Below, in pieces: positions 55,218 to 64,000 of a stretch of DNA of 64,000 nt. The DNA is from Sedimentibacter hydroxybenzoicus DSM 7310. GTDB taxonomy: Bacteria; Bacillota; Clostridia; Tissierellales; Sedimentibacteraceae. The stretch spans positions 372,001-436,000 of the forward strand of contig NZ_JACBNQ010000002.1 in assembly GCF_013403245.1 (NCBI RefSeq), read 5' to 3'. The notes under the pieces are model-generated. The model worked only from the letters and a program-made list of their open reading frames with translations, was not told the DNA's origin and ran no database searches. The number at the start of each line of letters is the position of its first letter. The stretch's first letter is position 1. The position numbers and the translations under genes are program-made.

Positions 55218-55772
55218 ATGAATGATAAAATTAAATTGAAACAGTGGAAAGAAATTAGTGAAGCAAAGCTTAAAGATCTATATTATGAACAAAATCTATC
55301 TGATTATACTATTGCAGAGATTTATGGTGTTACCAAAAATCAAGTCAGATATAAACGCAATAAATTTGGCATATCAATAAAAAATAAAATTTTCAATGAA
55401 TTTATTTCACAGAGCAGTGAAGTTTACAAAGGTTTGAATAATGACTCCAAAGCCAGACTTTTAAAACAAGAAAATATAGATGGTATTGCTAAAGCATTAA
55501 CTCATTATGCATTTAGAAATGGACCAGTTGAGGATATGCATGCTAATGGTAAATTAACACAAGAAGACATGAAAATACTAAACAAATATATGGTTAATCG
55601 ATTAGCTGGAATTATGTATACAATTTATGAAGAAAAGTGGTTACAATTAGAATTGATATATGAACACCTAAAGAACTATGGTACTCATTGGGAGCAAGCT
55701 GAACCTGACACCGAGGACTTGGAATTAATATGGAATGAAAATCTAAAATTGATAAAAAACAATTTTAGATAG
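55218..55772 (+). CDS. Hypothetical protein with helix-turn-helix, 184 residues
   Basis: The N-terminal part has a homeodomain-like helix-turn-helix (LKDLYYEQNLSDYTIAEIYGVTKNQVRYKRNKFG), so it may bind DNA. The rest is helical with no recognised motif. The ATG at 55218 was preferred over 55158 because the extension looks non-coding, although no strong ribosome site is seen. Confidence 0.6.
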   Translation: MNDKIKLKQWKEISEAKLKDLYYEQNLSDYTIAEIYGVTKNQVRYKRNKFGISIKNKIFNEFISQSSEVYKGLNNDSKARLLKQENIDGIAKALTHYAFRNGPVEDMHANGKLTQEDMKILNKYMVNRLAGIMYTIYEEKWLQLELIYEHLKNYGTHWEQAEPDTEDLELIWNENLKLIKNNFR

Positions 55773-56097
55773 AAATAAAAATAGTCTTAATATATGACAT
55801 AAGTGCAGCATCATGCTTTTATATCATTTTGATATTTGATTTTATCCACATAACTACATAATTAATAGAAAAAGCAAACTTTAAATACACTTTAATTTTC
55901 TGGATTCGAAGGGATTAAAGTTTATTTGAAGGAAAATTGCTAAGAGAACATCGGCGTAATTTTCGGAGAATATATGGGAGTGTGTCTGGATGATTGTCAT
56001 ACAAGTTATAAACATGTATGACATATTACAATTGAATTATAGATAAATTAAATCGGGACTAGTTGTGAAATTCAATAAATTGGGAAGGAGATTCTAT
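55773..56097. promoter_or_regulatory. Regulatory gap before the DUF1016 gene with a perfect inverted repeat
   Basis: TGTCATACA (55995-56003) and TGTATGACA (56015-56023) are exact complements separated by 11 bases, about 75 bases before the DUF1016 start. No T tract follows, so this is more likely a protein-binding site than a terminator. No gene is seen in the remainder. Confidence 0.5.
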
Positions 56098-57114
56098 ATG
56101 GCAAATGATATTATGAATCCTATAGTTGGTGAAATTAGAGACATTTTGGATAATGCACGTCAGAATATTGCGAGAGAAGTCAATAATGAATTAATCTTAT
56201 CTTATTGGAAAATTGGTGAAATTATTGTTCGCTATGAGCAAAATGATAGTATTAGAGCAGAGTATGGTGAACAGACATTGAAACAGCTAGCAAAATCACT
56301 GACAGCAGAGTTTGGTAAAGGCTTTTCGCGTGCAAATCTTTATAACATGAGATTGTTTTATCAGACATATCAAAAAATCCAGACGGTGTCTGGAAAATTG
56401 AGTTGGTCTCATTATTGTGAATTACTTAGTATATCTGATAAGGATAAACGCAATTTTTATGAAAAGGAAACTGTAAATGCAAAGTGGTCTGTGCGAGAGT
56501 TGAAACGGCAGATAAGTACTTCGTTATATGAGCGATTATTGCTTTCGAAAGGTGAAGTTAATAAAAAGGAAGTTTCAAAGTTAGCGATGAACGGAATTGA
56601 AATTAATGAACCAAAGGATATTATAAAAGATCCTTATGTTTTTGAATTTCTTGGTATACCAGAGGACAAGCCAATGATGGAAAGCGATCTTGAAAAGGCT
56701 TTAATTAAACAAATTGAAAAGTTTTTGTTGGAACTTGGCAGAGGCTTTATGTTTGTAGGTACTCAGCAGAGAATTACTATAAATAATACACATTATTATG
56801 CAGATATGGTTTTTTATAACAAACCTTTGAAGTCATATGTGATTATTGAACTTAAGACAACGAAGCTTATGCCAGAAGCAACAGGGCAGTTAAATATGTA
56901 TTTGAATTATTACGAAAATGAAGTTAATGATGAAGGTGATAATAAGCCAATTGGCATTATATTGTGCACAGATAAAGATGCATTGACAGCAGAGTATGCC
57001 TTAGGTGGCTTATCCAATAATATTTTTGCTTCGAAGTATACGTATTATATTCCAGATAAGAAAGAACTGATAGAGCAGGTGGAAAAGGTAATTAACAGAT
57101 TACAGGAAAAATAA
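56098..57114 (+). CDS. DUF1016/YhcG-family PDDEXK nuclease
   Basis: ATG at 56098 has AAGGAG upstream. The 338-residue protein has the N-terminal YhcG DUF1016 domain (ARQNIAREVNNELILSYWKIGEIIV, GFSRANLYNMRLFY, LSWSHYCELL). Its C-terminal PD-(D/E)xK nuclease has YADMVFYN (Asp about 237) and VIIELKTTK (Glu-x-Lys about 252). The family often accompanies restriction-modification or other defence genes. Here it stands alone as the last gene of element 2. Its target is not known. Confidence 0.9.
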   Translation: MANDIMNPIVGEIRDILDNARQNIAREVNNELILSYWKIGEIIVRYEQNDSIRAEYGEQTLKQLAKSLTAEFGKGFSRANLYNMRLFYQTYQKIQTVSGKLSWSHYCELLSISDKDKRNFYEKETVNAKWSVRELKRQISTSLYERLLLSKGEVNKKEVSKLAMNGIEINEPKDIIKDPYVFEFLGIPEDKPMMESDLEKALIKQIEKFLLELGRGFMFVGTQQRITINNTHYYADMVFYNKPLKSYVIIELKTTKLMPEATGQLNMYLNYYENEVNDEGDNKPIGIILCTDKDALTAEYALGGLSNNIFASKYTYYIPDKKELIEQVEKVINRLQEK

Positions 57115-57224
57115 TTCATTGAGTATAGGACATTGAGCCTGCTCTAATGTCTCGGGGAATATCGACTTATAATTGAGGAGCAAGCTACTGATAAACGGGT
57201 AATCATTTTTAGAAGTATACCTTC

Positions 57225-57284
57225 CCACCAAGGGGATACTAGATACTTATGACATCATTATTGTACTCTCAAGGCACGTGGAGA
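57225..57284. repeat. 60-bp right-end sequence of element 2
   Basis: This is the second copy of the sequence at 44676-44735, identical over the final 17 bases. Downstream sequence differs, consistent with a join to the ancestral chromosome or an older element. Confidence 0.7.
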
Positions 57285-57931
57285 TTTGCGTTGAAATATG
57301 TCATGTAAAATAACAGATGATAATGTACGTTATATCCTCTATATGGTAAAATAAAAGAAAAGGTAGCTACTAAAAATTAATTTTGAAGTAATTGTTATTA
57401 TTTTAAAATAGTGGATTGAATTTCTGCCGATGCCGATAAAGATTTATATATTAAAACAGATGTTATCAAACCAAGTGCATAGGATATATTGAAGAAGTAT
57501 TTAACTCCCGGAATTTTTGTAGAACATTCGGAGGTCTGTTTTTGTATTAAAGGTAGAGATAAGAAAGTACGATTGTACTTTGTCGGAGGATGTTTGATAT
57601 AAGCCTGAGAAAGCAGGCAGTTTTGAAGGACTGATGGTGTTAAATATTGAGAATTGGAAGGATTCGTTCAGACCTCGCATTTTAGAACATGGTTGAATTA
57701 TTATGAAATGGGAGCAGTTGAGAATATTATAGAAGACTGAGGCAGGCTTTTGTGCTACTGCAGTGGAGGTTTAATGGAGTTTTATAGATAGAGTAAGATT
57801 TATGAAAATATGCATCTTTATGATAACTGCCCATATGGACTTTAAAGAAAAACTTTACAGTTGCCAATTATAAAGAAAACTTAATAACTGAAATAGAATA
57901 AAAATCTTAAATTAAAGGGAGGCTTGAGACT
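57285..57931. other. Decayed DNA after element 2, no intact gene
   Basis: Several short frames with protein-like character are broken by stops, for example around 57490-57640 (LTPGIFVEHSEVCF). I cannot identify the ancestor. The region looks like an old gene remnant. Confidence 0.45.
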
Positions 57932-58255
57932 TTGCAAGAGCAGAGATTTGCAAAGGGGGACTGGACGCTTTTCAAAAATAAAATTGCTGATTGGCAGGAA
58001 GCCTACATGAATAAGCTCAAGAAGGAATATATAGAATTACTAAGTGAAGACGCTAACCCATCAGAAAAGTTTTGGAGGCTGGACAAGAGAATAAAGGCAG
58101 ATATGAAGAAAACTGGTGTTCAATTAGAAATGAGCCGGTCGAACCTTATTTATAACATTGTTTCACTTATAAATGATGGTGCAATTAGCTTTGAAGATCT
58201 CGAAGAGTTCAGTGATGAGCTGAAGGAAACGGTAAGTGCCTTTGTTAAGAGGTAG
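57932..58255 (+). CDS. Small conserved hypothetical protein, 107 residues
   Basis: A TTG start follows GGGAGG. The product is helical and charged (FAKGDWTLFKNKIADWQEAYMNKL ... LEEFSDELKETVSAF) and resembles a family of roughly 105-residue proteins widespread in Clostridia, with no known function. Similar proteins are sometimes labelled transporters, but there is no membrane segment here. Confidence 0.7.
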   Translation: MQEQRFAKGDWTLFKNKIADWQEAYMNKLKKEYIELLSEDANPSEKFWRLDKRIKADMKKTGVQLEMSRSNLIYNIVSLINDGAISFEDLEEFSDELKETVSAFVKR

Positions 58256-58277
58256 TTCAGAGTATATGGAGTTTTGA

Positions 58278-58373
58278 ATGATTGATCCATATGAAATGCT
58301 CTATTGGAACAATAAATGGTATACGGTTTGGAGTTTGTCATCTTCAAAGAAAAATCAGAAGTTTTTGGATTGA
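58278..58373 (+). pseudogene. Possible WYL-domain regulator fragment
   Basis: MIDPYEMLYWNNKWYTVWSL resembles the part of WYL-domain regulators that usually reads DPYG..YW..KWYLV. Only 31 codons remain before a stop. It lies directly before the 593-residue gene, so it may be a leftover of its regulator. Confidence 0.35.
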
Positions 58374-58465
58374 ACAGATTTTGTGGATACAGCGATCGTA
58401 AATGATAGAAATTCGTAGGTTTTTAAAGATAAATTCAAAAGAGTTGAAATGATGGAAGGAAAAAA

Positions 58466-60247
58466 ATGAATAATGAGCGCATGAAGTTGCCTAAATTTCT
58501 CAAAGAAGTGGATGCACTGTCAAAGAATTTAAGCCATGAAAATATGGAAATGCTGATCCATGAGATAGCAAGAACGTGGCCTGAAAATAGAAGAAATAAT
58601 TTGCTGCAATTGATGAGATCTTATGAAAATATATCAGGGAGCAAATCCTGCAAAAAGTGCATTGATGATGGAATATCTCAAATAGTAACTGACATAGAAA
58701 GCATAAAAGAGAGATTAATTCAAATCAACTCTGCAGATCGTCTTTTAGAAAGTGAATATAATGAAGAGTGGGATGACTGGTACAATAGTGATGTAGATGA
58801 GGTTCTCTTCTCTGACCCAAAGGGAATTTTAAAGGATATTAATGAAGCAATGGAATTAATTCATACCTGCGTTGACATGGAGTTATATATAGAGGGATAT
58901 GAGCTTTCAGAAATTCTATCTGTATTAGAGGTTTCTTCGGAAGGTGATTATTGCGATTATAATGGTTCCCCTTTATATATGCATGAGTTAGAACAATATA
59001 ATTTATTAGGGCATGAGTATATTCCGTTTGTAAAGGAATGTTTATATCTTGCCTATATGGGAAACCCACTTGAAGAAAGAGCAGACGAAATATATTGCAT
59101 GATGGGAAATTTTAGGTGTAATGATGTGAAGCTTGAGGATATCATGCAATCTGGAAATGATGAACTACCACAGTTTGATGCTTTTCTTACGATGTGGATA
59201 GGATACCTTGGTGCACAAAAAAGTAAATCAGCGGACAAATTATTAAGAGAATCTCAATCCATGATTCAGGATGAAAGCTGTCTATTGGAAAATGCAAGAA
59301 AATATGTGGCGGAGCATCCTTCCTTGTATCAGCAGTTTTTAGAGATAAAACTGAATTCTGATGAAAGTGATAGTATGTTTCAAATTGGGATAGAAGCAAT
59401 GGAGAAAATTCCATCTTCTTATCTAATCAGGAGCGAAATAGCACTTCTTACAGCAGAGTATGCAGTGAAATTGAATGATCATGAGAAGATGGAAAAATGC
59501 TGGATTGAAGCATTTCGTTCTGAAACTACAGTGGTTAACTATATGCGAATAAGAATCTGCTCTAATAATTGGAAACAATGGGAACAGGAACTTAAATTTA
59601 TTATAGAACAGACTTATCAGAAAACGAAAAATCGAGAAAAAAGTCTTTCTTACGACATGAATGCCGAGAGGGAAAATTATCTTTATCAAGAGAGTTATTG
59701 TACTATGCTGTTTTTTGAAGAACAGTTTGAAAGGATGTATTCTGTGGGTATGCATGAAAAGAATGCCCTTGGTTGGTCATCAACGTTTATGAAGCAGGGA
59801 CTGGCATTTATGTTTTTGCTTCTGTTTCAAGGAGAAAAATTTCCGGAAGGTATGAAGACAATGCAAAGCAGGGCAAAGTCTGTCTGCAAAATATCCGCTG
59901 ATAAGTTTTATCGGGGAACGGAAATTAATTCTAAACTATCGGATAATGAATTGTTTTCACAGCTTTTCAATTCATGGAAGAATGAAGTACAACTAACAAT
60001 AGAAGAATCAAAGAAATGGTTAGGGAAAATTGAAAAATGGATTGCCGGCAGAGTGACTGGGATTATGGAAGGAAATCATAGAAACTATTATGGGGAGTGT
60101 GCTTCCTTTATCGCTGCATTTGGAGAAGTACAGGAGTCTCTTGGTATTCCTGATGCTAAGGCACATATTATGGAGAAATACAGAAATGAGTATTCCAGAC
60201 GAAGTGCGTTCCGCAAGGAATTGGTGATATATGGAATGAAAAAATAG
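58466..60247 (+). CDS. Uncharacterised helical-repeat protein, 593 residues
   Basis: The ATG follows GGAAGG. The acidic protein is predicted almost entirely helical, with repeated units reminiscent of TPR-type superhelices in the C-terminal half (SSYLIRSEIALLTAEYAVKLNDHEKMEKCW). Two cysteines in KSCKKC are the only metal-like motif. It is followed after 75 bases by the pRiA4b ORF-3-like gene on the same strand, so the two probably form a unit. I do not recognise the family. Confidence 0.75.
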   Translation: MNNERMKLPKFLKEVDALSKNLSHENMEMLIHEIARTWPENRRNNLLQLMRSYENISGSKSCKKCIDDGISQIVTDIESIKERLIQINSADRLLESEYNEEWDDWYNSDVDEVLFSDPKGILKDINEAMELIHTCVDMELYIEGYELSEILSVLEVSSEGDYCDYNGSPLYMHELEQYNLLGHEYIPFVKECLYLAYMGNPLEERADEIYCMMGNFRCNDVKLEDIMQSGNDELPQFDAFLTMWIGYLGAQKSKSADKLLRESQSMIQDESCLLENARKYVAEHPSLYQQFLEIKLNSDESDSMFQIGIEAMEKIPSSYLIRSEIALLTAEYAVKLNDHEKMEKCWIEAFRSETTVVNYMRIRICSNNWKQWEQELKFIIEQTYQKTKNREKSLSYDMNAERENYLYQESYCTMLFFEEQFERMYSVGMHEKNALGWSSTFMKQGLAFMFLLLFQGEKFPEGMKTMQSRAKSVCKISADKFYRGTEINSKLSDNELFSQLFNSWKNEVQLTIEESKKWLGKIEKWIAGRVTGIMEGNHRNYYGECASFIAAFGEVQESLGIPDAKAHIMEKYRNEYSRRSAFRKELVIYGMKK

Positions 60248-60322
60248 ATGAATCAATGATATTAAAAAACAGCGGATAGGATATGGGAGTAAACATACTC
60301 CATCGATACAAAAGGAGATTAT

Positions 60323-61492
60323 ATGAAACTATTTCAAAAGGCAGCAGAAAAATTAGAAAAGGAATATCAACTCTTCTTGGATTATCTTGAGCTAAATGAA
60401 GTACAACTGTCAAAGCGTACAGGTCATATTGGGAAAAAGGATTGCTTTGCATTGAATGGTTTGTTTGATATAGTTCAGGAGAAATACCTGACATATGGAA
60501 GAACACAGGATTATTATACAGTAATTGATTTCTTTTATTTTTTTTCGATACGTGCCGGTATTCTTAAGATTGTGAGCAAGAAAGGGAAAGGTATGACCGT
60601 TCAAAAGGGTCAAAGATATTCAATATTTTTTCATATGTCGGCTATGGAACGGTATATTCTTATGATGACGATATGGCTTGTGGAGTATCAGCAGGCATTG
60701 GGGGATTTACGTTCGCCATTTATGAGAGACGGAATATTTGAGGTGATTAGAGGAGCAAGGGAAGAGGAAGCACTACAAGGTCCGTTCAGAGGAAAGATAG
60801 CGTCACCCTGGAGAAGCTATTATATTCCGGAGATTCGCCTTTTTGCATTATTCCAATTGCTTCGTATTCAATGGCTGGAGGATAAAGAAGAGAATAAAGA
60901 TAATAAGTTTCGAATTAAGACACTTTATCTGACAGAGGAAGGGTATGCCTGGAAAGATCTGTTGGAAAAACAGGATAGGATATTTTGGTATAACCTAGAT
61001 GTCAGTACGGTGTTACCAATCATTAGGAATGTCGTAGAAGAAGATACTGTTAACATGGAAGAGAAGCTGATGGGGTTTTGGGCATATCCGGTGGAAGCAG
61101 GACTTCACACAATTGAATTTAAAATAACGATTGGTTCCTGTATCAGGAAAATAACAATAGGTGATCAGTTTACTCTGGAGGAATTGCATTATTTGATTCA
61201 AAAAAGTGTTGGCTTTGATATGGATCATCTGTATTATTTTCAAATTGGCTCAGGAACCTCCCAAAGAAGGTACTATGCACCGGAGTGTGAGGATGAAATA
61301 TGGCAGGCTGATACAGTTTTATTGGCAGAGCTTTTGCCTTATGAAGGAATGCAATTCGGATATTTATTTGATTTTGGGGATAAGTGGAATTTTCAGATTA
61401 CAGTAGAACGTATATTGAATGAACATACACAGGAATGCGAGATAAGTGAGGTAAAAGGTGAAGCACCGAAGCAGTATGGTTGCGATTGGTAG
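60323..61492 (+). CDS. pRiA4b ORF-3-like domain protein
   Basis: The 389-residue protein has an unassigned N-terminal two-thirds with helical segments and a C-terminal pRiA4b ORF-3 domain. The domain includes HTIEFKITIGSCIRKITIGD, LHYLIQKSVGFDMDHLYYF, the FLFDFGDKW-type strand (GYLFDFGDKWNF) and a final GEAPKQYGCDW. This fold is found in mobile-element and plasmid proteins of unknown biochemical role. AAAGGAG precedes the ATG. Confidence 0.85.
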   Translation: MKLFQKAAEKLEKEYQLFLDYLELNEVQLSKRTGHIGKKDCFALNGLFDIVQEKYLTYGRTQDYYTVIDFFYFFSIRAGILKIVSKKGKGMTVQKGQRYSIFFHMSAMERYILMMTIWLVEYQQALGDLRSPFMRDGIFEVIRGAREEEALQGPFRGKIASPWRSYYIPEIRLFALFQLLRIQWLEDKEENKDNKFRIKTLYLTEEGYAWKDLLEKQDRIFWYNLDVSTVLPIIRNVVEEDTVNMEEKLMGFWAYPVEAGLHTIEFKITIGSCIRKITIGDQFTLEELHYLIQKSVGFDMDHLYYFQIGSGTSQRRYYAPECEDEIWQADTVLLAELLPYEGMQFGYLFDFGDKWNFQITVERILNEHTQECEISEVKGEAPKQYGCDW

Positions 61493-61626
61493 TAAAATGG
61501 GAATTGAGTGGTACATATATGAATAATATTGAACTGAAACATTCTAATAGTATATAAGAAAAGTGACAGTTATGCTTGCTAAATTCATGGAAAAGCGTAA
61601 ATGTAAAGGATCGGAGACAATTGATT

Positions 61627-62204
61627 ATGAAATCTGATGATAGAGAAAGCAAAGTCAAAAAACTAGAAAACCAAAGAAATAAAGCGATTAAAAGCTTGAC
61701 GGACTATAAGGAAAGTAATCTGACGGTTTCTGCAGCGGCAGAATATTTAACATTTGTTTCCGGAAGCGGTGAAAGCTCCGTTGAAGTTCGTTACCAAGAT
61801 GAAAATATATGGCTGACACAAAAAATGATTTCATAACTGTACTGTGTTGATCGTTCTGTGATTACAAAACACTTAAAAAGGTATTTTTGGACGATGTATT
61901 AGAAGAAGATTCAGTATGTGCAATTTTTGCACAAACTGCTAGTGATGATCTCTTACTTTCAATGTATCTCGATTATGCAGAAATACAAGCAGAGAACAGC
62001 ATTCCGATGACAATGGAAGATTGGGCAAATCGCTTGGATAGTTTTATAGAGTTCAACGGAAGAGATTTATTGATGAATGCAGGGAAAATATCAGCAGAAA
62101 AGGCAAAACTCCATGCTGAAACACAATTTGAAAAATATCGCATTGTGCAAGACCAATTATTTAAGAGAGATTTTGATCTGTTTTTAGAGAGCACCGATGA
62201 GTAA
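61627..62204 (+). pseudogene. RhuM-family protein remnant with frameshifts and deletion
   Basis: The first part (NLTVSAAAEYLTF ... VEVRYQDENIWLTQKMIS) is the usual RhuM start and stops at 61836. A second frame continues YCVDRSVITKHLK, and a third gives KVFLDDVLEEDSVCAIFAQTA, after which a large internal part is missing. The end (AEIQAENSIPMTMEDWANRLD ... EKYRIVQDQLFKRDFD) is the family's C-terminus. It is not functional. Confidence 0.7.
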
Positions 62205-62389
62205 TTCTGATTAGAAAGTACACGCTTTGCTTGTCTGGGATTTACATTGACAGCGCCTCTGTATATTTGGCAGATCCTTGGGATGCAAGTGGAAACAGAT
62301 TGACTTCCAATGAATAAAGTGATATTATAATGGTAATAATATAATTAAAATATCTAATCATAATATCACTTTGTTGGGAGGTGAAACTC

Positions 62390-63058
62390 ATGGAACAGAT
62401 TGGATATGGAGAGCATATTGCAGATACGGTTAAAAATATGCCCTACGAGGCAGCAATCCAGACAGAGGATATTGCCCGGCAATTGGCGGGAGCCTTTGCT
62501 CTGCCATATGAGAAAGCAAAAACCTTAACCAATGTGAAACTGAAACGGATGGCAGACAAAGGGGAAATCCAGCGACTTCAAAAAGGTGTCTATTGTCAGG
62601 TAAAGCAGACTGTTTTTGGAAAAGCAACACCAAGCACTGATCAGGTGATGAAAAAAGCATTGACGGAACAAAACGGAGAAAAAATAGGATATGAATCCGG
62701 TGCCTTTTTGCTGAATAAGCTGGGACTGACAACCTTGATACCCCGTGACATGGAAATCACCACAAACCGCCACACTGCAAAACTCCCTGACGAATATCAT
62801 ATCAAACTGAAAAAGCCGGTTGTGACCGTAACAAATGACAACTGGAAATATCTCCAGTTTATTGATTTAGCAATAGAGCTTAAAGGCTCCCATATTGATG
62901 CGGAAAGACCGAAGCTGTTGTTGGCAAGACACGCAAAGAGACAGGAGCTGGATATTCTTACGTTGATATTTACCGCCCGCAGGAATTACCCGACGAAAGT
63001 TATACTGCCCCTTATTGATTTACTCATGGAGGTGAATGATGAACTTACATCAGGATAA
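62390..63058 (+). CDS. AbiEi-family antitoxin (DUF6088-like)
   Basis: ATG at 62390 follows GGGAGGT by seven bases. The 222-residue protein has an N-terminal winged helix (AAIQTEDIARQLAGAF ... NVKLKRMADKGEIQRLQKGVYC) that would repress its own promoter, and a C-terminal domain typical of AbiEi. It overlaps the toxin gene by about 20 bases, the usual coupling in type IV toxin-antitoxin pairs. Base composition is richer in GC than the surrounding genes, a sign of separate transfer. Confidence 0.85.
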   Translation: MEQIGYGEHIADTVKNMPYEAAIQTEDIARQLAGAFALPYEKAKTLTNVKLKRMADKGEIQRLQKGVYCQVKQTVFGKATPSTDQVMKKALTEQNGEKIGYESGAFLLNKLGLTTLIPRDMEITTNRHTAKLPDEYHIKLKKPVVTVTNDNWKYLQFIDLAIELKGSHIDAERPKLLLARHAKRQELDILTLIFTARRNYPTKVILPLIDLLMEVNDELTSG

Positions 63059-64000
63059 AGACGCATTTGAGGCCCTGCTCTCCGATATTAGCCGCAGAAC
63101 AGGCATCCGAAGTGACATAATAGAAAAGGACTACTATCTGACCTTGCTGCTGCAGGAGCTGTCCCAAAAGCAGGAGTCCCTTCCTGCATATTTTAAAGGC
63201 GGAACTGCCCTATACAAATCAATTGGTCGTATGAAACGCTTTTCTGAAGATATCGACCTTACAGTTGCAATCCATGACTGCTCTAAAAGTCAAGGGAAAA
63301 AGCGGCTGGAAACATCGGCAAATAGCTATCAAACCCTTTCCAGAACAAGGGATAAAGCCAGAGAAAGTAATCAGAGGGGCAGCATCACCAGCGTATATGA
63401 ATACATTCCAGAAACCGATGTAGATGCTGCCGATGCTCTGCAACGGTTTGTGCTATGTCAAGGTAGAGGCAACCTCTTTTACCATCAGTGAGCCGGTGGA
63501 GCCTCTTGAAATCTCACCCTTGCTTTATTCGGAGGCAACCCATGAGCAGCAAATAATTCTCGAATCAACTTACAGGATTAAGCCCTTTTTCATTCAGACC
63601 ATCAAGCTGGAACGAATCTTTGCCGACAAAATATTGGCTGCAGAGTTTTACTATCAACGGCGTATGCTGTTCGATACAGCTAAGCATTTATATGATCTGA
63701 CCATTATGATGGAACAGGAAAAAATACGTTTCTTGCTTTTATCACCCAATGAGCTCACCGCAATGCTGGCATATAAACGAACAGAGGAAAGGGAACGCAT
63801 CGGAAGCGATTTGTCGGAAAAGCCCTTTTCTGAATTTACTCTGTTTGATGCCATAGGAGTGGATTCCGAGCTGACAGCAGCTTTTTTAAAAATGCAGGAG
63901 ATCTATGTGTTTTCCCAAAGAGATGTCCTTTCAACGGCACAGCTATCGGAAAGCATAACAGCATTGAATCAAACCTTGCTCCAATTAGATGAGGGGCTTG
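63039..64000 (+). pseudogene. AbiEii/AbiGii-family nucleotidyltransferase toxin, frameshifted, 3' end outside window
   Basis: The ATG (63039; another at 63036) follows GGAGGT. The frame carries the nucleotidyltransferase core: FKGGTALYKS and FSEDIDLTV, which hold the catalytic acidic residues, and then stops at 63491. The family's continuation (YVKVEATSFTISEPVEPLEI ... KLERIFADKILAAEF) resumes in the +1 frame from about 63450 and is open to the window end. One extra base, or two lost, near 63430-63450 explains this. The full toxin is therefore not made unless this is a sequencing error. Its likely action is nucleotidylation of tRNA or another target. Confidence 0.82.

Larger units (their letters stand above)
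44736..57284. mobile_element. Element 2: serine-recombinase element with ABC-3C-like, TrlF and DUF1016 genes
   Basis: The 12.5-kb span begins at an rlmD-like 3' end, followed by a terminator and a serine recombinase, and ends at the 60-bp right-end repeat. Its cargo is almost entirely defence-associated. No transfer genes are seen. The boundaries rest on repeat positions and the matching layout of element 1. Confidence 0.6.

Overview
The window comes from an AT-rich, low-GC Firmicute, most likely an anaerobic member of Clostridia. The standard genetic code fits throughout, AGGAGG-type ribosome sites are common, and the ordinary genes (ileS, aroD, ptsI, rlmD) read like that group. No rRNA, tRNA or CRISPR array was seen.

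Positions 1-17100 are chromosomal. They hold the 3' part of ileS, a FadR-type GntR regulator, and a seven-gene catabolic operon: M28-like hydrolase, degenerate Nramp-family transporter, FAD dehydrogenase with a 2Fe-2S partner, ATC-hydrolase-family protein, M24 and M20 enzymes. aroD (minus strand), ptsI with a flavodoxin-family protein, a PaaI-like thioesterase and rlmD follow.

The 3' end of rlmD appears to be an integration hot spot. Two mobile elements seem to sit there in tandem, each with a small serine recombinase just inside its left end. Element 1 (about 17079-44753) carries a Gabija-type pair (OLD nuclease plus UvrD-like helicase), an uncharacterised P-loop ATPase and a Shedu nuclease. 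Element 2 (about 44736-57284) carries an ABC-three-component-like operon, a TrlF-type PHP/ATPase, two unknown proteins and a DUF1016 nuclease. A 60-bp sequence, about 80% identical between copies, ends both elements. Their exact ends and order of arrival are inferred.

The most striking feature is a 19.8-kb prophage (20554-40357) inserted inside the helicase gene of the Gabija pair. A 15-bp repeat, ATAATGTTACCATAC, flanks it, and removing one copy with the prophage rejoins the helicase reading frame exactly. The prophage therefore disrupts a host anti-phage gene. It has integrase, repressor, antirepressor, primase, head genes and a short tail module with a -1 frameshift site. It also has an Abi-type cargo gene, but no recognisable tail tip, holin or lysin, so it is either defective or satellite-like.

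Element 2 holds the best candidate for a new system. It has a nuclease-like effector interrupted by one amber codon, a winged-helix-type middle component and a DUF3732 ABC ATPase fused in frame to a GNAT acetyltransferase domain. A 75-residue protein of unknown role lies just upstream.

Positions 57285-64000 are accessory DNA with decayed genes (a WYL fragment, a rhuM-like pseudogene), an unknown 593-residue protein paired with a pRiA4b ORF-3-like protein, and an AbiEi/AbiEii toxin-antitoxin pair whose toxin gene is frameshifted and runs off the window.
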